From Helicobacteraceae bacterium (GTDB lineage Bacteria; Campylobacterota; Campylobacteria; Campylobacterales; Sulfurimonadaceae): 41,638 nucleotides of DNA. The notes under the pieces were generated by a model that was not told the origin of the DNA, made no database searches, and saw only the letters and a list, made by a program, of their open reading frames with translations. A program made the position numbers and the translations under genes. This document shows positions 26,495-34,754 of this stretch, one piece after another (position 1 is the stretch's first letter; the number at the start of each line of letters is the position of its first letter). The DNA is taken from contig JAMOSG010000023.1 in assembly GCA_027063225.1 (NCBI GenBank), positions 1 through 41,638 on the forward strand, given 5' to 3'.

Positions 26495-26939
26495 CTTGAG
26501 TATCTTTTAAAATATCAAATTGAGTTAATTTTTTTTCAATTTTTCTAAGAATTGTACTATACATTACAATAGCAGGAATAGCAACTAAAAGTCCAGCAGC
26601 AGTTGCTTTTAGTGCTAGGGCAAGTCCAACCATAATTGTTTTTACGTCAATATTGCTTGCTTCTCCCATACTATAAAATGTAAGAATAATCCCACCAACA
26701 GTACCTAAAAGACCAACATAAGGTGCATTGGAGGCTATAACACTAATAATAGTGATATTGTTTGTAAGTTCCAACTCAAGCTTGTCACGGTTGTCATAAT
26801 CTTGAAGTTTTAATGAGTAAAGAAAAAAAACTCTTTCAAAAAATATCCAAAAAGAGAGTAAACTCATAAGAGCTAAAAGTGCTAAAATTCCATAATCTAT
26901 AATCTCTTGAAGATGGGGAATTAATGCTTCAAAATTCAT
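26478..26939 (-). CDS. exbB: ExbB/TolQ/MotA-type proton-channel subunit
   Basis: A 153-residue protein with three membrane helices: one near 17-38, one in SNAPYVGLLGTVGGIILTFYS (about 70-90) and one in LALKATAAGLLVAIPAIVMYS (about 107-128). This short form is typical of Campylobacterota and Helicobacter ExbB. It partners the following ExbD. Its ATG overlaps the end of the histidine kinase gene by 4 nt, so it is translationally coupled to a two-component system. Confidence 0.88.
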   Translation of the reverse strand: MNFEALIPHLQEIIDYGILALLALMSLLSFWIFFERVFFLYSLKLQDYDNRDKLELELTNNITIISVIASNAPYVGLLGTVGGIILTFYSMGEASNIDVKTIMVGLALALKATAAGLLVAIPAIVMYSTILRKIEKKLTQFDILKDTQDETKM

Positions 26940-27781
26940 TTTTCTTTCCTTTTAAATTGAAGTAAAATAGTAGTGCCAACTCCTAGTTTTGATTGTACTC
27001 GAAGTTGTATTTTGTTTTTATCGCAAAAGCGTTTTACCATACTAAGCCCAATACCAAATCCCTCTATATTCTGGTTACTTTGGTAGTATCTATCAAAAAT
27101 TTTAAGAAGTTCCACCTCCTCTATACCTACACCATAATCGATAATAGAGAGTTGATTTTGCTCAAGTATAAGAGTGATTTTTTTTTCTTTATTGGAGTAT
27201 TTTATACCATTATCTAGAAGATTGTCTATCACTTTGCTAAAACCAATTTTATCATAAATAACAGCTGTTTTTTGTGTTTGTAACTCAAAAGAAAATTCTG
27301 GGTATATATGTTTAAAAAATGTGATTCTCTCTTGGAGAAGTTCATCAAGAAAAAACTCCTCTTTTATCTCATTGGTTGATTGTTTTTTTATCATATAATC
27401 AAGTTCGTTGTAACGAGATTCTATCATACCACAAGCATCTTCTATCCTCTTTAAGCGTTGAAGAGTTTTTTCGTCTGTTGTTTTTCTTTTTATCATCCCC
27501 AAGTTTGTAAGGATAGTGCTTAGTGGGAGTTTAAGTTCATGAAGTGTCTCTTTAGAGAGATGTTGTAGTTCTAAAATATACTCAAAGAGTGGGGCAGTTG
27601 CTAGTTTTGTAAGAAAAAAACCACTAAGAAGTGTCAATAAAAAGAGTAAAGAAAAAACAACATAAACATCAAGTTTTACAATATTTGTGAAGTAGTATAA
27701 AACACCTAAAAAGATTGTAACACTTACTACATAATAGATAAAAACATTTAAACGTAGATTAGCAAAGAAGTCTATAACCAA
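26936..27781 (-). CDS. Sensor histidine kinase
   Basis: A 281-residue kinase. Two membrane helices (about 11-32 and 38-60) are joined by only a few residues, so there is no periplasmic sensing domain. The H-box is ETLHELKLPLSTI with His81. The ATPase domain has N-box DNLLDNGIKYS, G1 IIDYGVGI, F-box FDRYYQ and G2 GFGIGLSMVKRFC. It probably senses through its membrane segment or a partner. It overlaps its response regulator by 23 nt and ExbB by 4 nt. Confidence 0.9.
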   Translation of the reverse strand: MVIDFFANLRLNVFIYYVVSVTIFLGVLYYFTNIVKLDVYVVFSLLFLLTLLSGFFLTKLATAPLFEYILELQHLSKETLHELKLPLSTILTNLGMIKRKTTDEKTLQRLKRIEDACGMIESRYNELDYMIKKQSTNEIKEEFFLDELLQERITFFKHIYPEFSFELQTQKTAVIYDKIGFSKVIDNLLDNGIKYSNKEKKITLILEQNQLSIIDYGVGIEEVELLKIFDRYYQSNQNIEGFGIGLSMVKRFCDKNKIQLRVQSKLGVGTTILLQFKRKEK

Positions 27782-28403
27782 CTCCTCTAATATTTTCGAT
27801 ATTGAGTTTTATACTATTTTTAAGGCGTGTAATGTGTACACGCAAAGCCCCATCACTTACATTTTTACTAGCACTCCAAAGTTCATCGAAAATTCTCTCT
27901 TTTGGTACTATTTTATTACAATTTTTAAAAAGTAAAACTAAAAGTTCATACTCTTTTTTAGCTAAAGAGAGTTCTACATCATTGAGAAAAAAACATTGTT
28001 GTTGTGGATCGTGGCATAAACTTCCTATACACTCTTTTGTTTTCGTACGTAGTTTTGCTTCTATACGTAAAAGAAGCTCATCATTATCAAATGGTTTTGT
28101 AATAAAATCATCTGCCCCAGCATAAAAACCTTTTTTTAGTGTATCTTTATCGTTGTAGGATGTTAAAAAAATAGCAGGAGTAGAGTCGCTACTATTGCGA
28201 AGCTCTTGAAGTAAATCTATACCATTTATTTGTGGTACGTTTATGTCAAAAAGATAAAGGTCAAACCCCTCTTGAAAAGTTTTTTCAAGAGCATCTTGAC
28301 CATTTTTAACATAAGTCACGTCATAATCTTCTAAAAGGTCAACAAGCGTTTCACCCAAAAGAAGATCATCTTCTAAAAGTAGTATTTTACTCAACACTCT
28401 CAA
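27759..28403 (-). CDS. OmpR/PhoB-type response regulator
   Basis: A 214-residue regulator. The receiver has acidic pair Glu11-Asp12-Asp13, phosphoacceptor Asp53 (LYLFDINVPQ) and FITKPFD with the conserved Lys. The C-terminal winged-helix domain contains LAKKEYELLVLL, RIFDELW and GALRVHITRLKNSI, ending NIRGVGYRLL, so it binds DNA. The start is uncertain: TTG 28403 is used here, with GTG 28397 and TTG 28394 as alternatives; all overlap or abut the pyrC stop. It is paired with the following kinase. Confidence 0.88.
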   Translation of the reverse strand: MRVLSKILLLEDDLLLGETLVDLLEDYDVTYVKNGQDALEKTFQEGFDLYLFDINVPQINGIDLLQELRNSSDSTPAIFLTSYNDKDTLKKGFYAGADDFITKPFDNDELLLRIEAKLRTKTKECIGSLCHDPQQQCFFLNDVELSLAKKEYELLVLLFKNCNKIVPKERIFDELWSASKNVSDGALRVHITRLKNSIKLNIENIRGVGYRLLC

Positions 28404-29394
28404 TAGACCATGCTAAAGCATTTTGTGCATAAATTGGTACAACATTAGCATATTTTTCTGGAACAATAAACTCCTCTTTTACTAATGTTACTTCTTTAAA
28501 TTCAGGGCAAATACCATAGATGTTTTGTGCATTATCACTTACAAATGCTTGAAGATTTTCAAGTTTATCGTATTGCTCAAAAATCTCACAAAGAATTTGT
28601 AGTGCAATTGGTGCAGTAAAAATACCAGCAGCACAACCAGAAGCCTCTTTTTTATGTTGAGGGTGTGGTGCAGAGTCACTACCAAACATAACTTTAGGGT
28701 GTGCTTCAAGAGCTACACTTAAAAGTGCATCTAAATCCTCTGGACGTTTTGCAATTGGTTTACAAAAATGGTGAGGCATCATCATTCCACCTATAACATC
28801 ATCAAGTGTTAAAAGAAGGTGGTGTACTGTAATTGTTGCATAAAGGTTTTCATATTTATCAAGTATTGCAACAGCTTCTTTTGTTGTAATATGCTCCATA
28901 ATAATTTTAAGTTTTGGAAAGTTTTGTGCAAGAAGTTCATAAATACTCATAAACTCCGCTTCTCTATCCATTACAAATCCATCAGTTTCACCATGAACAC
29001 ATAGTGGAATCTCAAGTTCGCTCATAGCTTCAAGAGTTTCTCTCATCTGTTCAATATCAAAAGAGCTTACCCCACCATCAGAGTTTGTTGTAATCCCAGC
29101 AGGATAGAGTTTAATAGCAGTAATTTCATCAACAACACTTTCTAAAAATTTCTTATCGTAATTTTTGTAAAAAAGTGTCATATATGGTTCAAAGTAGTCA
29201 TTTGGCACAGCAGCCATAATACGCTTTTTATACGCTTGTACATCCTCTAATGATGTTACAGGTGGAACAAGGTTAGGCATAACAATAGCACCACTAAAAG
29301 AGTAAGCACTAAGGGGTGCGATATTTTCAAGCATAACACCATCACGAAGGTGAAGGTGCATATCTAGTGGCATTAAAAGAGTATGAGTTTTCAT
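28387..29394 (-). CDS. pyrC: Dihydroorotase
   Basis: A 335-residue type II dihydroorotase of pyrimidine synthesis. Zinc ligands His13 and His15 are in PLDMHLHLRDG, the carboxylated Lys is Lys95 in AIKLYPAG, further His ligands are in VHGETDG and MEHITTKEA, and the catalytic Asp is in FGSDSAPHP. Length and motifs are typical. The start codon shares one base with the stop of the lipoprotein gene upstream (TAATG), so the two are coupled. Confidence 0.94.
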   Translation of the reverse strand: MKTHTLLMPLDMHLHLRDGVMLENIAPLSAYSFSGAIVMPNLVPPVTSLEDVQAYKKRIMAAVPNDYFEPYMTLFYKNYDKKFLESVVDEITAIKLYPAGITTNSDGGVSSFDIEQMRETLEAMSELEIPLCVHGETDGFVMDREAEFMSIYELLAQNFPKLKIIMEHITTKEAVAILDKYENLYATITVHHLLLTLDDVIGGMMMPHHFCKPIAKRPEDLDALLSVALEAHPKVMFGSDSAPHPQHKKEASGCAAGIFTAPIALQILCEIFEQYDKLENLQAFVSDNAQNIYGICPEFKEVTLVKEEFIVPEKYANVVPIYAQNALAWSIESVE

Positions 29395-30176
29395 TATTTT
29401 CCTTTTGAGTTTTGAGATTGATCTTCTTCTATAATCTCTTGTTTATTTTCTGTAGTTTCCTCTTGTGTTTGAGTAACTTCTTCTGTTGGAACCTCATTCT
29501 CTTGAGATGGTTCCTCCTCTTGAGGTTGTTGCGATGGTTCATGCGTAATTTGCTCTACGTCAATAGCTCCATTAGATGGCTTTGTTAAAGAGAGGATCAC
29601 TTGCTCCTCCATAGCATGAGAGAGTTTTCCTTCACCTACAAGCTCTAACATTTTCATAAGGCGACGCTCATTATGTTCACGTTCACGTAACATCGCTTCA
29701 TGTTGTAGTTGGTCGTGTAACATCTTGTTTTTTAAGTCACGCTCTTTTTTGTTGTTAAAATAAAGAAGTAGCATAGCAGCTAAAATAACAACAGCAATAG
29801 CAACTGTTGTGTAGATTGTTACCATTGTGTCCTCTTTTTTTGTAAGAGCTGCTATTTTTGAAGTTTCAATTTTTGTTTTAGAGTCAGTATGTGCAACCTC
29901 TTTTTTAGCTTGTGCATCAACTTCAGCAATTTTTACTTGACTTTGAGATTGGATTTTTGCAATTTCAAGCTTTGTTTGTGCTTCAAGTTTAGAGAGTTCT
30001 AGTCGTGCTTGACGCTCTTTTTGTTTATCTTCTATACGATAACCAACTGAAGCATTGTAGTTATTGTTTTGCTTTTGTGGTTCATTTAAAAGTGAGACAT
30101 GATGATTCATACCACCTTGTTGTTGGCAACCGGAGAATAAGAAAATTGTAAATAAACTTGCGATTAATGTTTTCAT
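29394..30176 (-). CDS. Lipoprotein with hendecad coiled coil and an internal membrane helix
   Basis: A 260-residue protein. The N-terminus is a signal peptide with lipobox FSGC (Cys17). Residues 52-117 are six consecutive 11-residue repeats, for example KLEAQTKLEIA, KIQSQSQVKIA and EVDAQAKKEVA. A hydrophobic helix follows at about 118-140 (VTIYTTVAIAVVILAAMLLL), then a basic Glu/Arg helix and a Gln/Glu/Thr-rich acidic tail. A lipidated N-terminus plus a membrane helix puts the coiled coil in the periplasm and the tail in the cytoplasm. No family is recognised. No ribosome site is visible and a -10 element lies 6 nt upstream of the ATG. Confidence 0.75.
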   Translation of the reverse strand: MKTLIASLFTIFLFSGCQQQGGMNHHVSLLNEPQKQNNNYNASVGYRIEDKQKERQARLELSKLEAQTKLEIAKIQSQSQVKIAEVDAQAKKEVAHTDSKTKIETSKIAALTKKEDTMVTIYTTVAIAVVILAAMLLLYFNNKKERDLKNKMLHDQLQHEAMLREREHNERRLMKMLELVGEGKLSHAMEEQVILSLTKPSNGAIDVEQITHEPSQQPQEEEPSQENEVPTEEVTQTQEETTENKQEIIEEDQSQNSKGK

Positions 30177-30182
30177 AGCGGG

Positions 30183-30188
30183 ATTATA
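30183..30188 (-). promoter_or_regulatory. -10 element immediately upstream of the lipoprotein ATG
   Basis: The minus strand reads TATAAT, then CCCGCT, then ATG. With normal spacing transcription would begin at or next to the start codon. Upstream the sequence is T-rich (TTGTTTTAG). Confidence 0.55.
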
Positions 30189-30273
30189 CTAAAACAATAT
30201 TAGTTTATCAATAAAAACTTGTTATTATCACACCTGTATTTTAGAAAATAGATTATTTTCACAAAGGAAAAAA

Positions 30274-32835
30274 GTGCAAGAAGCAATTTATTTAAAGGAT
30301 TATAAAGCTCCAGATTTTTCTATAGAGAAAGTGGAGTTGGTGTTTGATATTTTTGAAGAATACACACTAGTAACAAACACTATGCAGCTTACAAAAAAGA
30401 GAGATGTTTCTAACTTGGTATTAGATAGTATCGATTTAGAACTTATAGAGATAAAATTACAAGAAAAAAAACTAAATGAAAAAGAGTATCAATATAAAGA
30501 GCAAAAGCTTACTATTTTTGATGTAGAGCAGAGTTTTTCAATAACTATTAAAAATAAACTCTATCCTCATAAAAATACAGAGCTAGAGGGATTGTACAAG
30601 TCTGGTGATATTTTTTGTACACAAAATGAACCAGAAGGATTTCGTTGTATTACACCCTTTATAGATAGACCAGATATTATGAGTGTTTATACAACAACAG
30701 TTATTGCAGAGAAACAGAAGTATCCAGTTTTATTAAGCAATGGAAATAAAATGCAGTGTCATGAATTTTATAACAATGGCAGACATGGTGTAACTTGGCA
30801 TGACCCATTTGCAAAGCCATCGTATCTTTTTGCATTAGTTGCAGGGGATTTGGATGTGTTAGAAGATAGCTTCACTACAATGAGTGGCAAAGAGGTTGCA
30901 CTTAATATTTATGTAGATAAGGGCAATAAAGAAAAAACTCACCATGCAATGGAGTCACTTAAAAAAGCGATGCTTTGGGATGAGCAAAAGTATGGTCGTG
31001 AGTATGATTTGAGTGTTTATAATATTGTTGCAGTAGATAGTTTTAATATGGGTGCAATGGAAAATAAAGGGTTAAATATTTTTAACTCCACTTATGTCTT
31101 GTCAGATAAAAAAAGTGCAACAGATGATAATTTTATGGGAATTGAAAGTGTAATAGCTCATGAATATTTTCACAATTGGACAGGAAATAGAATCACATGT
31201 CGTGATTGGTTCTCTTTAACACTAAAAGAGGGGCTTACAGTTTTTCGTGATCAATGTTTTAGTGCAGATATGAACTCAAAAGATGTACAACGTATTTTAG
31301 ATGTAAAAGCATTAAAAGAGCGTCAATTTGTTGAAGATGCTTCCCCTACAGCTCACCCAATTCAGCCTAAAAGTTATATCTCTATGAATAACTTCTACAC
31401 TGCAACGGTTTATGAAAAAGGTGCAGAGGTTATCCGTATGCTCCATACACTTTTTGGTGAGAAAAAATTTAGAGAAGCGATGGATTTGTACTTTGAAACA
31501 TTCGATGGCAAAGCAATCACTACAGATGATTTTTTATGGGCTATGCAAGAGGTGTATGAGGAAGATTTAACGCAGTTTAAACTTTGGTATGACCAAGTAA
31601 GAACACCAAAATTAGCAGTAGAAGAATCTTTTGAAGATGGAGTTTACAAACTTACGTTAACGCAAAAAGTTCCAAATGACTTAGAGGGTAATGCTCAAAA
31701 ACCATATATGTACCCACTTAAAATTGCTCTTTTAGATAAAACAACACAAAAGGTTGCAAAAGAGCAGATGCTACTTATTACAAAAGAGAGAGAAACATTT
31801 GTTTTTGAAGGGTTTACGCAAAAGCCAATACTCTCTATAAATCGTGATTTTTCTGCTCCTATTATTGTAGAGTACAGTGCAGATTATAGATTTTTAATGA
31901 AGCATGATACAAATAGTTTTATACGTTATGAATCGCTGCAAGATTACACACTAGAACAAATCTATAAAGTGATGAATGCACAGAGTTTAGATAAAGAGTA
32001 TATAGAAGCATTTGAGTATCTTCTAAAACCAAATGATAATACCTTAGCGCTCCAAGCACTCCTTTTGGAGTTTCCAACTCCATCTATGGTTATGCAAAAT
32101 TTAGATGAAGTAGATTTTGAAGAGATTTGTAATGCTCTTTATATAGTACGTTATACATTAGCCAAAGAGTACAAAGAGCAACTTATTACTTTATATGAAA
32201 AATATCATAATCCACAAGATGATTCTTTAGCACCTCTAAGTATGGCAAAACGCTCTTTTAAAAATAGTATTTTAAAACTTTTAGGTTCACTTAATACGCA
32301 AGAGATAGCAACAATGGCATATATGCAATATAGAGATTCTCAAACAATGACAGATAAAATTGTAGCTTTTGATGTAGCACAGAGTTTACCAAATAAAGAG
32401 TATGCAAAAGAGATAGAGGGGGATTTTTATGCACACTATCATAAAGACAAACTTACAATTACAAAATATTTTGCAACAATTGCTTTAGAAAAAGATATTA
32501 ACCCAATGAGTAGAGTTATTAAGATGCAAAATGATCCAGCTTATGATGAAAAAATTCCAAACCATATTCGTGCACTTATTGGTTCATTTAGTAGAAATTA
32601 TAGATACTTCCATGCAAAAGATGGAAGCGGGTATGAATTTATTGCAACAAAGATTATAGAGATAGACAAAAACAACCCTCAAATGGCATCTGCACTTCTT
32701 TCTAGCTTTAAAGTTTATAAAAAACTCAAAAAAGAGTCTCGTGAATTGATGCAAAAAGCACTAGAACGTGTAAATTCTACACACTCTCTTTCAAAAAATA
32801 CATTTGAAATTGTAGATAAAATCCTAAACAACTAG
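30274..32835 (+). CDS. pepN: Aminopeptidase N (M1 family)
   Basis: An 853-residue zinc aminopeptidase. GAMENKGLNIF (260-270) binds the peptide N-terminus. The zinc site is HEYFHNWTGNR (His296, Glu297, His300) with the third ligand Glu319 in LKEGLTVF. The catalytic Tyr is in the ATVYEKGAEVIRM segment. Length and the C-terminal helical domain match E. coli-type PepN. The start is GTG with AAAGGA 8 nt upstream. It is followed by a terminator. Confidence 0.95.
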   Translation: MQEAIYLKDYKAPDFSIEKVELVFDIFEEYTLVTNTMQLTKKRDVSNLVLDSIDLELIEIKLQEKKLNEKEYQYKEQKLTIFDVEQSFSITIKNKLYPHKNTELEGLYKSGDIFCTQNEPEGFRCITPFIDRPDIMSVYTTTVIAEKQKYPVLLSNGNKMQCHEFYNNGRHGVTWHDPFAKPSYLFALVAGDLDVLEDSFTTMSGKEVALNIYVDKGNKEKTHHAMESLKKAMLWDEQKYGREYDLSVYNIVAVDSFNMGAMENKGLNIFNSTYVLSDKKSATDDNFMGIESVIAHEYFHNWTGNRITCRDWFSLTLKEGLTVFRDQCFSADMNSKDVQRILDVKALKERQFVEDASPTAHPIQPKSYISMNNFYTATVYEKGAEVIRMLHTLFGEKKFREAMDLYFETFDGKAITTDDFLWAMQEVYEEDLTQFKLWYDQVRTPKLAVEESFEDGVYKLTLTQKVPNDLEGNAQKPYMYPLKIALLDKTTQKVAKEQMLLITKERETFVFEGFTQKPILSINRDFSAPIIVEYSADYRFLMKHDTNSFIRYESLQDYTLEQIYKVMNAQSLDKEYIEAFEYLLKPNDNTLALQALLLEFPTPSMVMQNLDEVDFEEICNALYIVRYTLAKEYKEQLITLYEKYHNPQDDSLAPLSMAKRSFKNSILKLLGSLNTQEIATMAYMQYRDSQTMTDKIVAFDVAQSLPNKEYAKEIEGDFYAHYHKDKLTITKYFATIALEKDINPMSRVIKMQNDPAYDEKIPNHIRALIGSFSRNYRYFHAKDGSGYEFIATKIIEIDKNNPQMASALLSSFKVYKKLKKESRELMQKALERVNSTHSLSKNTFEIVDKILNN

Positions 32836-32848
32836 CTTTTTTATCTTT

Positions 32849-32876
32849 AAAAAGTCCCTAAAATAGGGATTTTTTT
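32849..32876 (+). terminator. Rho-independent terminator after pepN
   Basis: TCCCTA (32855-32860) and TAGGGA (32864-32869) form a 6-bp stem with an AAA loop, flanked by A-run and T-run (seven T), 14 nt after the pepN stop. Confidence 0.85.
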
Positions 32877-32944
32877 GAAAATATAATTTAACTGAATAAA
32901 AATTATTTATTTACTTATAATTTTTTATAGAAAATTTATGTTAT

Positions 32945-32950
32945 CATAAT
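32945..32950 (+). promoter_or_regulatory. Possible -10 element for the SQR-like gene
   Basis: CATAAT within TTATCATAATGCG, about 73 nt upstream of the ATG and just ahead of a long hairpin. Another TATAAT-like stretch occurs near 32920; which is used cannot be told from sequence. Confidence 0.35.
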
Positions 32951-32962
32951 GCGAAAGTTTAC

Positions 32963-32998
32963 TTAGGCAAGGGAATGTTTAGTAATTCTTTTGCTTAA
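32963..32998 (+). promoter_or_regulatory. Leader hairpin upstream of the SQR-like gene
   Basis: As RNA, 32963-32976 pairs with 32985-32998 through 14 bp (three of them G-U) around an 8-nt loop. It lies between the likely promoter and the ATG at 33023 and is not followed by a T-run, so it is not a standard terminator. It may stabilise the message or regulate it. Confidence 0.45.
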
Positions 32999-33022
32999 AA
33001 CTTGAAATATGAGGAATATTAC

Positions 33023-34492
33023 ATGGCAAGATTAGTTGTTTTAGGTGGTGGTGTTGCTGGTCATACGACTGCTACATTTGCTGCAAAATGGTTAGGTTCA
33101 GGACACGAAGTTGTTGTTGTTACTCCAAACTCAAAATGGAACTGGATTCCATCTAATATTTGGGTTGGTGTTGGCGAAATGAAAAAAGAGGAGGTTGTTT
33201 TTGACCTTGCTCCTGTTTATGCAAAAGCTGGTATCACATACAAACAAGCATTAGCTGTTTCTATTAATCCAGAAGGAAATGCAGATAGCGATAAGCCATT
33301 TGTTACTATTGAATATACTGGTCAAGGTAAAGCTGGTGAGAGTGAAACTATTGAGTACGATTACTTAGTAAATGCTACTGGTCCAAAACTTAACTTTGGT
33401 GCAACTCCAGGTTTAGGTGAAGGTGGCCAAATGGGTGAGCATACAGTTTCTGTTTGTACTGCTGATCACGCAGAGCATGCTTACCATGAACTTCAAAAAG
33501 TTTTTGAAAAAGCAAAAAATGGTGAAAAACAAAAAATCTTAGTTGGTACTGGTCATGGTTTATGTACATGTCAAGGTGCTGCATTTGAGTATATTTTCAA
33601 CATTGAACATGAAGCAAATAAAGCAGGAATCAGAGATAACTTAGATATCAAATGGATCTCTAATGAGTCTTTCTTAGGTGACTTTGGTATGGGTGGACTT
33701 CATATGAAAGTTGGAGGATATGTAGTATCTTCAAGACTTTTTGCTGAGTCACTTTTTGCTGAGCGTGGTGTAGATTGGTTAATTGGTGCACACACTTCTA
33801 AAGTTGAAAAAGGTAAAGTTGAGTATGAACTTTTAGATGGTACTAAAGGTGAAGAGACTTTTGACTTTGCAATGCTTATTCCACCATTTGCTGGTGTAGG
33901 TCTAAAAGCTTACGCAAAAGATGGTTCAGATATTACAGATAAACTTTTTGCACCAAATGGTTTTATGAAAGTTGATGCTGATTATACTCCAAAACCTTTT
34001 GAAGAGTGGAAAGCTAGTGACTGGCCGAAAAACTACCAAACACCAGATTATAAAAATATCTTTGCTGCTGGTATCTCTTTTGCTCCACCACATCCAATTT
34101 CTAAAATTATGGAATCTCCAAACGGAACTCCAATTTATCCAACGCCACCAAGAACTGGTATGCCAGCTGGTATTATTGGTAAAGCGGTTGCTGCTTCTGT
34201 ATATGATCTTATCACTAAAGGTGAAGATGCTCATTTACATGAAATCTCTATGGCAGAGATGGGTGCAGCTTGTGTTGCTTCTGCAGGTAAAGGTGTATTT
34301 GATGGAACTGCGGCTGCAATGACAGTTTACCCAGTTGTTCCAGATTTTGAAAAATACCCAGGAACTGGTCGTGATACAGACTACACATTTGGTGAGATTG
34401 GATTAGCAGGACACTGGATTAAACATATTTTACATTACATGTTTATCTATAAAGCTAAACTACTTCCAGGTTGGACTTTAATTCCAGAATAA
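33023..34492 (+). CDS. sqr: Sulfide:quinone oxidoreductase-like flavoprotein
   Basis: A 489-residue FAD oxidoreductase. LVVLGGGVAGHTTATFAAKWL binds FAD. Further matches are YLVNATGPKLNFG, GTGHGLCTCQGAAFEY, and the C-terminal HWIKHILHYMFIYKAKLLPGW amphipathic segment for membrane attachment. Cys145, Cys181, Cys183 and Cys417 supply candidates for the redox cysteines that take sulfide sulfur and pass electrons to quinone. The SQR type (III or VI seem most likely) was not determined. ATG 33023 has GAGGAA upstream; the in-frame TTG at 33002 is rejected. Glycine/Val codons ending in T suggest high expression. Confidence 0.82.
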   Translation: MARLVVLGGGVAGHTTATFAAKWLGSGHEVVVVTPNSKWNWIPSNIWVGVGEMKKEEVVFDLAPVYAKAGITYKQALAVSINPEGNADSDKPFVTIEYTGQGKAGESETIEYDYLVNATGPKLNFGATPGLGEGGQMGEHTVSVCTADHAEHAYHELQKVFEKAKNGEKQKILVGTGHGLCTCQGAAFEYIFNIEHEANKAGIRDNLDIKWISNESFLGDFGMGGLHMKVGGYVVSSRLFAESLFAERGVDWLIGAHTSKVEKGKVEYELLDGTKGEETFDFAMLIPPFAGVGLKAYAKDGSDITDKLFAPNGFMKVDADYTPKPFEEWKASDWPKNYQTPDYKNIFAAGISFAPPHPISKIMESPNGTPIYPTPPRTGMPAGIIGKAVAASVYDLITKGEDAHLHEISMAEMGAACVASAGKGVFDGTAAAMTVYPVVPDFEKYPGTGRDTDYTFGEIGLAGHWIKHILHYMFIYKAKLLPGWTLIPE

Positions 34493-34507
34493 AAAAAAGG
34501 AAAAACA

Positions 34508-34669
34508 ATGAAAAAAGAAGAATTAAACTTTGCAAGAAACGAAAGATTTCAACTTACTATGATTCCTAGTGCTTTTGTAAAAAAAATGAGAACTTGCCTT
34601 GTATGGCAATTTTTTAGATTTATGGTAATTAACATTAAAATGTTAATCGTAGTTGCAAAAAGCCACTAA
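34508..34669 (+). CDS. Small protein (53 residues) downstream of SQR
   Basis: An ATG at 34508 with AAGGAAAAA upstream opens 53 codons, 15 nt after the SQR stop. The product starts MKKEELNFARNERFQLTMIP, has a basic FVKKMRT and then a hydrophobic/amphipathic VWQFFRFMVINIKMLIVV stretch before AKSH. It is likely membrane-associated and likely cotranslated with SQR. I know no family for it. The ribosome site, spacing and the terminator after it support a real gene. Confidence 0.65.
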   Translation: MKKEELNFARNERFQLTMIPSAFVKKMRTCLVWQFFRFMVINIKMLIVVAKSH

Positions 34670-34680
34670 ATCTTTCCCTT

Positions 34681-34710
34681 TTAACTTTGAGGTTTTTACC
34701 TCAAGGTTAA
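34681..34710 (+). terminator. Hairpin after the SQR-associated small ORF
   Basis: TTAACTTTGAGG and CCTCAAGGTTAA pair over 12 bp (one G-U) around TTTTTA, 11 nt after the small ORF stop, with CACACTTTTTA behind. It probably ends the sqr transcript. Confidence 0.7.
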
Positions 34711-34722
34711 CCACACTTTTTA

Positions 34723-34728
34723 TATAAT
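34723..34728 (+). promoter_or_regulatory. -10 element for the deformylase-like gene
   Basis: TATAAT preceded by CTTTTTA, 26 nt upstream of ATG 34755. AAGG lies before the start. Confidence 0.55.
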
Positions 34729-34754
34729 ACATTCCAAAAAAAGGTACTATTGTT

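Noticed and set aside
33002..33022. Upstream TTG start for the SQR-like protein
   Set aside because: It would add MKYEEYY in front of the typical ARLVVLGGG opening; the ATG at 33023 has a better ribosome site.
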